From Tenrec ecaudatus (lineage: Eukaryota; Chordata; Mammalia; Afrosoricida; Tenrecidae): DNA of 64,000 bases. A program made the translations under genes and the position numbers. The notes beneath the pieces are model-generated. The model was not told the origin of the DNA. It saw nothing but the letters and a program-made list of their open reading frames with translations, and searched no databases. The stretch lies in contig NC_134531.1 in assembly GCF_050624435.1 (NCBI RefSeq), forward strand, positions 252,726,812 through 252,790,811. The letters run 5' to 3'. Positions 59,815-64,000 of the stretch are shown in pieces. The stretch's first letter is position 1. Every line of letters begins with the position of its first letter.

Positions 59815-60400
59815 AAAGCGGAGGTAATTTCCTGCCGAACTGAATTCCTCTGACTGAGAAGGTGCAGCCTGAGCATCCAACGAGGATCAAAGATTTGCCA
59901 CAGAGAAATATGAGCCAGTTTAGGGTTCTAGGAATCTGTCACTACTGTCTTGCACATTGAAGTATCACAAGGAATGATTTCAATTTTGGACTGTTTTGTG
60001 AACCAAATCCATTCACCTGACTCCAACGTGGGTGAGCAACCCTTGGGTTCCTGAGGGCAGTGCCGGGCACAGGAGCTTGAGGGGAAGGAAGCAGGAGGGA
60101 TCCATGTTTCCTGGAGTCTGACCAGGAGAGCGCCAGTGAACAAGGGCCCAGGCTGTCCTGATGGTCAGCATCCAAGGTCTTTGCTCATTTCCCTGAATGA
60201 TAGAATTCACTGGCCTGCAAATTCTGTGTCAGCAGCATCACAGAAGAAAGAGGAAGAAGTTCCTGTTTGGATATTATTATTTCTGGGATGTCCCCATGAG
60301 AGATTGAAATTTGTGAACATCATTAGAGCTGATCCACATAAGACAAACATAGAGCATCCCAGTTGCCAGCAGTGTTATAAGGACCAAAGAAAATGACCAA
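59815..60400. other. Unassigned 5' segment of the retroviral insertion
   Basis: About 590 bp, less AT-rich than the flanks, lie between the RTE and the first integrase codons. No LTR, gag or RT similarity is recognised on either strand. On the minus strand a frame running 60,459-60,277 contains the hydrophobic run SLVLITLLATGMLYVCLMW, and other frames of 65-77 codons overlap at 59,928-60,210. These could belong to a host gene exon, an unrelated repeat or chance. Confidence 0.4.
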
Positions 60401-60406
60401 GGCTTA

Positions 60407-61158
60407 GGATGGATTGAAACCTTTCCCACCTCCTCTGAAAGTGTAAGCATAGTCGCCATTCACCTTCTCCAAGACATCATTCCTTGCTTTGGCCAGCCTG
60501 CCTCAATCCAGTCGGACAACAGCCCGGCCTTCATATCTGAGGTGCAACAGGCCGTTAGCACTTCACTGGGCATCTGCTGGAAACTCCACGCAGCCTACCA
60601 CCCCCAGTCTTCTGGTAAGGTTGAGTGAGCTAACAACAGCTCACCAAACTCTCCCTTTAACTGCGACTTAATGGGCTTCAACTATTACCCTTTGCTCTTA
60701 CTTGCCTGCGAGTGGCCCCCCGGAAGCCGTCCAGCCTCAGTCCATCTGAAATACTCTACAGATGACCCTTGCTTCTCTCACCTCTTCCTACAACTGATTG
60801 CCCTCCCTAGCTTCGTACCTGCCATACTTGTCCTTGCTCCGCAAACTTCTTAAACAACACGCCAACTCAGCTATCCCCAAACCCTCTCCAACCTCTGCTG
60901 ATCACCAAAAACCAGTGCATCCTGGAAATGCTGTTAATCAAATCCCTAGCACCCAAACCCTTAGCACCCTGGTGGGAAGGTCCTTACACTGTCATACTTA
61001 CCAATCCCTCGGCAATCAAGGTACTTGGAATAGATTCCTGGTTACATTTGTCCCGAGTCAAGGCAGCAGTGAACTCTGACCATGGCTCCCAGTGGTCTGC
61101 TCAGTCTACTGGTCCTATTTCTCTCCATCTCACTCGCCTCACCAAACCAGCCAGTTAA
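60407..61158 (+). pseudogene. Retroviral pol remnant: integrase core and C-terminus
   Basis: Integrase joins proviral DNA to the host genome. The remnant starts abruptly in the catalytic core at 60,407 (GWIETFPT). The second catalytic Asp, in a QSDNSPAF motif, is at 60,515-60,517, and the Glu, after HPQSSGKV, is at 60,623-60,625, giving the D-x35-E spacing. The first Asp and the zinc-binding domain are missing. A TGA follows at 60,626-60,628 and the frame then shifts at least once. The C-terminal domain is visible at 60,928-61,158 with a GPY motif near 60,979 and HLSRVKAA. Its end overlaps the env start by about 77 bp, the arrangement usual in gammaretrovirus-like viruses. It is non-functional. 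Confidence 0.85.
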
Positions 61159-62098
61159 ACCTAGCATAACTTCCCCTTTCACCTGGAGATTCTTTCTCAC
61201 TGAAAATGTAACTTACCCCCAACATGGCCAGCATCACATACTCACAGGAGAAAGTTATCTAGCCACGGCTGACTGCCCGGTCACCGGTTGCTCCGGTCCA
61301 GTCTACCTTAATTTCACCTTGTTCAAACACGGTTCCAACCACCCAAATGTGCACCTTCTCCCAAAACCAACTTCCCCCATCGTTTGTTTTCTATACGACC
61401 AAACCTCTAACCCCGCCTATGCACGAAAATGGGTAGAAGAAAACACAGGGTGCCCCTGAAAGTCCTGCAATATTCACCATGCTTGCCCCTACCCCATAAC
61501 CAAATCCCACCGGTTCTATTCGTCAGGAACACAATTCACCTTAACTATCCCTGACCCATGGGATGACAAGTGAACCAAACCATTCAAGGGAAGCTGGTAT
61601 TTTGACTCGCACAGCACATATCCTGAAGCTAAACTATTCTTATGGAGGTCACTAGGCCAGGTCCAATCCACCATCCACTGTAATATTCAGATCCAAGAAC
61701 ATCAACTCACTAACTGCCGCACTTTAGACCTCATCACAGCTGAAAAAGGAGGGGCCTGTCTCTTCCTCCAGGAAGAATGCTGTTATTACACCAATGAGTT
61801 GGGAGTTGTGGAAACTAGAGTCCAGACCCTCAACAAGCGAAGCCATGAGCTGCAAAACACCAGATTCAGAACAGACGGATCCTCTTCCTGGTGGAACTTT
61901 TCTCTGTACGCTTTCCTATCCCCCGTATTAGGACCCATAATTTTAGTTATAATTTTGCTCTTAATTGCTCCTTGTCTCATCTAGCTCCTGCAAAGTCGAC
62001 TCCGCGAGATCACCCGTATAGCAGTTCACCAGATGATGCTACAGCAATACCAACCTCTCCACCCTGTGCCAGGCCGGAACTCCCAGTACTCTGCCTGA
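61082..62098 (+). pseudogene. Class I retroviral env remnant
   Basis: Env is the virion surface glycoprotein, a surface subunit plus a transmembrane subunit. The ATG at 61,082 opens a signal-peptide-like stretch (LLSLLVLFLSISLA). One reading frame can be followed to 62,098, broken by TGA at 61,457-61,459, TGA at 61,571-61,573 and TAG at 61,982-61,984. The CX6CC motif of the transmembrane subunit is at 61,756-61,782 and the membrane anchor at about 61,903-61,981. The intact part of the first frame spans 125 codons. The region between the surface subunit and CX6CC is much too short: no furin-type cleavage site or fusion peptide is seen, so an internal deletion is likely. At about 339 codons it is well below usual env length. 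It is gammaretrovirus-like by the CX6CC and pol overlap. Confidence 0.85.
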
Positions 62099-62149
62099 AA
62101 AAGCCCTTTCCCTTGCTCTTCGCCCACTACCCTTAGGAAGCAGTTACAG

Positions 62150-62549
62150 ATATGGACTAACTTCGTCCCTTTTCCCTATAGGGCAGAGTCCTGAATGGCC
62201 GGTCTTGACACAACAGACTCCATTTTGAGTCCTGTACCTCCATCTTAGCTCTCAAGACTGACCCCCTAACCGACCTCCCCTCCCCTGCTCAACCACAAAT
62301 TCCTGGAACCAGGTCGTCCCAGAGCCAGGAGGTTTTCTGAAGATATGTTCACTCCACCCGTCCCTGACCTACAGATAAGATTAACGACCTTTTCCCTTCT
62401 GAAGCCCCTGTGTGTGCACATCTTCCCCAGCTGTACTTGCCAGCAGGGGGTATCAAAATGCCGCCAGGATTTTCCCTGGGGCGGCTTCAAATAGCTCAAT
62501 ACCCTGAGTTGCTCAACCCGCCGCAACCTTCTCAATAAAGCCTGCTTCT
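62150..62549 (+). mobile_element. LTR-like U3-R without U5
   Basis: Downstream of env, C-rich sequence leads to 'ggcggcttcaaatagctc' and 'ctcaataaagcctgcttc', which has the look of a gammaretroviral U3-R with its polyadenylation signal at 62,534. The left edge and the polypurine tract are not clear. An A-rich tail begins about 10 bp after AATAAA where U5 would be expected. Confidence 0.6.
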
Positions 62550-62576
62550 AAAACTAAAAAGAAAGAAAGAAAGAAG

Positions 62577-63355
62577 TATGCAGTATCATGAATGGAAGAA
62601 GCCTTATCAATAACTTTGTGTTATGAGATCACATGAAGTTACTTTTTGAAAGTGTATAAGACTTGGAACAGTTACTGATGAATATCAAAGATTATAGGAT
62701 TGCGCATCAATATGAAGAAAACTAGTAGTCTCACAATGGGACCCGTAAACAACATCATGAAAAGTGGGAAAATATTGTTAAGGATTTTATTTTGCTTAGA
62801 ATCACTAAAAAAAAATCCATGGAAGAATCAGACAAGAAATCAAAAGAGGAATTGGACTGAGAATATCTGATGCAAAAGTCCTCTTTAAACTGTGATGCAA
62901 AGATGTCAGATTGTGGATGAAGGTGGGTCTTATCCAACCCTAGTATGTTTTTAATCACCTTTAATTCATGTGAAAGCTGGGCACTTAATTGGGGAGATCA
63001 TGAAAGCATCATTGTTGACATAGCAAGGAGTATTGAATGAATGTTGCTGGAAGAGAAGGAACAAGACTCCTTGGAAAAAGCAGACTACAATACTTCTTCG
63101 AGATAAGGATTCAAATATTTTGTCTAAAGTAATTAGGATGTTTTCAGGAGGGACCGATTCCTGGAGAAGAACACAATATTTAGTGAAGTCAAACATCTGC
63201 AGAAAAGGGGAAAAACCTTCAATAAGATTGATAGAGTAACTGTAACAATGGTCTCAAATATGCTAGGATTGTGAGGATGACCCAGGACCAGGCAGTGCTT
63301 CATTCTCAGTCACTATGCATCTCAGTTAACTTGACAGCACTTAAGAACAACCCAA
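62577..63355 (+). mobile_element. RTE LINE, right half with 3' tail
   Basis: RTE text resumes after the insertion: 'aagtgtataagacttggaac' and 'ggattgcgcatcaatatg' (the region after YADD), 'catgtgaaagctgggcac' (the C-E-S-W-like motif), 'gatagagtaactgtaac' near the end of the ORF, then the tail 'gaggatgacccaggacc', 'aggcagtgcttcattctc' and 'ttgacagcacttaagaac' to about 63,355. Confidence 0.75.
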
Positions 63356-64000
63356 ACATCCAAACTTGGTCCATGATTGCCACACTTATTCTACAAATAT
63401 GATCAATAGCATTATTCTTTGACTATTGACAAAAGTGAATTAGGACACAATTCACTTCTGGAAATATCATGCACATGTATAGTGTACACATGTAAAAACT
63501 GTTCCAGGTATTTTTCAAACATAAGTTTGCTTTTACGATGTGCAAATCATAGATGTAGGAATTCTATCTGTGAAAATATGGTATATATTGGAAGTTAAGG
63601 TATTACATGTATATTAATTGAGGTAAAAACTGATTAGTGAAAATACCTTATTTTTAAATTGTTACTGGATTAAGATTTGAAAGTTAAAGAAAAGGAGCAC
63701 ATAAACATTTTAAGAAAATTAATAGAATAAATAAAAATATAATGTAAAACTCTCTTTATCTTCCTGGACATGGAGTCTTTCTTACCCTGTCCTTCTGAAA
63801 GTCCTCTCAGAGGAGTTTTTGTCTCTTACATTCTCTTATCCAACCAAATGCTCAAAGAGTGTATTCCAACTTTGGCTGAAATTTCGTTCTGGCCGCACCA
63901 TCTCTCACAACACTAAGCCTGGTCCCGAGGACGGCAGAAAACTAGTATCCTGATGACTGATGCTGCATCTTCCTCTCAGGTGGAAGTGTCTTAAGATAAC
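63356..64000. other. Unassigned interval to the window end
   Basis: No gene or repeat family is recognised. The last 250 bp are less AT-rich but carry no open frame of note. Confidence 0.4.

Larger units (their letters stand above)
59815..62567 (+). mobile_element. Retrocopied class I endogenous retrovirus fragment
   Basis: This 2.75-kb insertion splits an RTE. It is flanked by AGAAAGAAG at 59,806-59,814 and 62,568-62,576. In order it holds about 590 bp of unassigned sequence, a partial integrase, an env remnant and an LTR-like U3-R ending in AATAAA at 62,534-62,539, then an A-rich tail from about 62,550. No 5' LTR, primer-binding site, gag or RT is present, and U5 is absent. These features suggest L1-mediated copying of a retroviral RNA and not a provirus. 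The duplication is low complexity, so the borders are provisional. Confidence 0.65.

Noticed and set aside
60136-60396. CQQC motif near 60,360 as a possible integrase zinc finger
   Set aside because: The spacing to the catalytic core is far too short and the frame differs from the integrase frame.
1-64000. CRISPR arrays, operons, ribosome binding sites and prokaryotic mobile elements
   Set aside because: The sequence is mammalian by its LINE, SINE, receptor and retrocopy content, and no regularly spaced direct repeats with unique spacers were seen.

Overview
The window is mammalian nuclear DNA, most likely from an afrotherian and plausibly a tenrec. Three repeat signatures point that way: tRNA-derived SINEs that look like AfroSINEs, abundant RTE-type LINEs ending in a CGGCACCTAA-like tail followed by CAA repeats, and two copies of a SPIN-like hAT transposon. 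SPIN elements are known from tenrec genomes but not from elephant or hyrax. These family names rest on remembered consensus patterns and were not checked against a database. No intact protein-coding gene was found; almost every open frame lies inside a decayed transposon.

Layout. 0.1-2.8 kb: a SINE, a small hAT element and two RTE fragments facing opposite ways. 3-11.8 kb: two minus-strand L1s head to tail; the second still carries most of ORF2 and part of ORF1. 11.8-15 kb: old DNA-transposon, L1 and RTE debris plus a TTCC microsatellite. 15.2-19.3 kb: an older L1 interrupted by a 495-bp repeat. 19-24 kb: mostly unassigned AT-rich sequence and RTE fragments. 24.3-25.8 kb: serial L1 3' ends, the last with an inverted segment. 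27.5-29.1 kb: a mariner flanked by TA, itself hit by a 538-bp retroposed sequence. 30.85-31.79 kb: an olfactory receptor pseudogene of OR5K type. 34.8-35.3 kb: the larger SPIN-like element. 35.5-49.4 kb: L1 layers, including a long decayed L1, and an RPL22 processed pseudogene. 49.6-53.4 kb: RTE, L1M, LTR-like and SINE fragments. 56.1-58.8 kb: an L1 split by an RTE and a second L1. 59.1-63.4 kb: an RTE split by a 2.75-kb insertion carrying class I retroviral integrase and env remnants and ending in an A-rich tail.

The window therefore reads as an intergenic repeat graveyard near an olfactory receptor cluster. Its most informative parts are the nested insertions, which give a relative order of events. 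The best candidate for something unusual is the retroviral insertion at 59,815-62,567. It has no 5' LTR, lacks U5, ends in an A-rich tail and starts with about 590 bp that do not look retroviral, so it resembles an L1-mediated copy of a possibly chimeric transcript. No new functional biological system could be supported.
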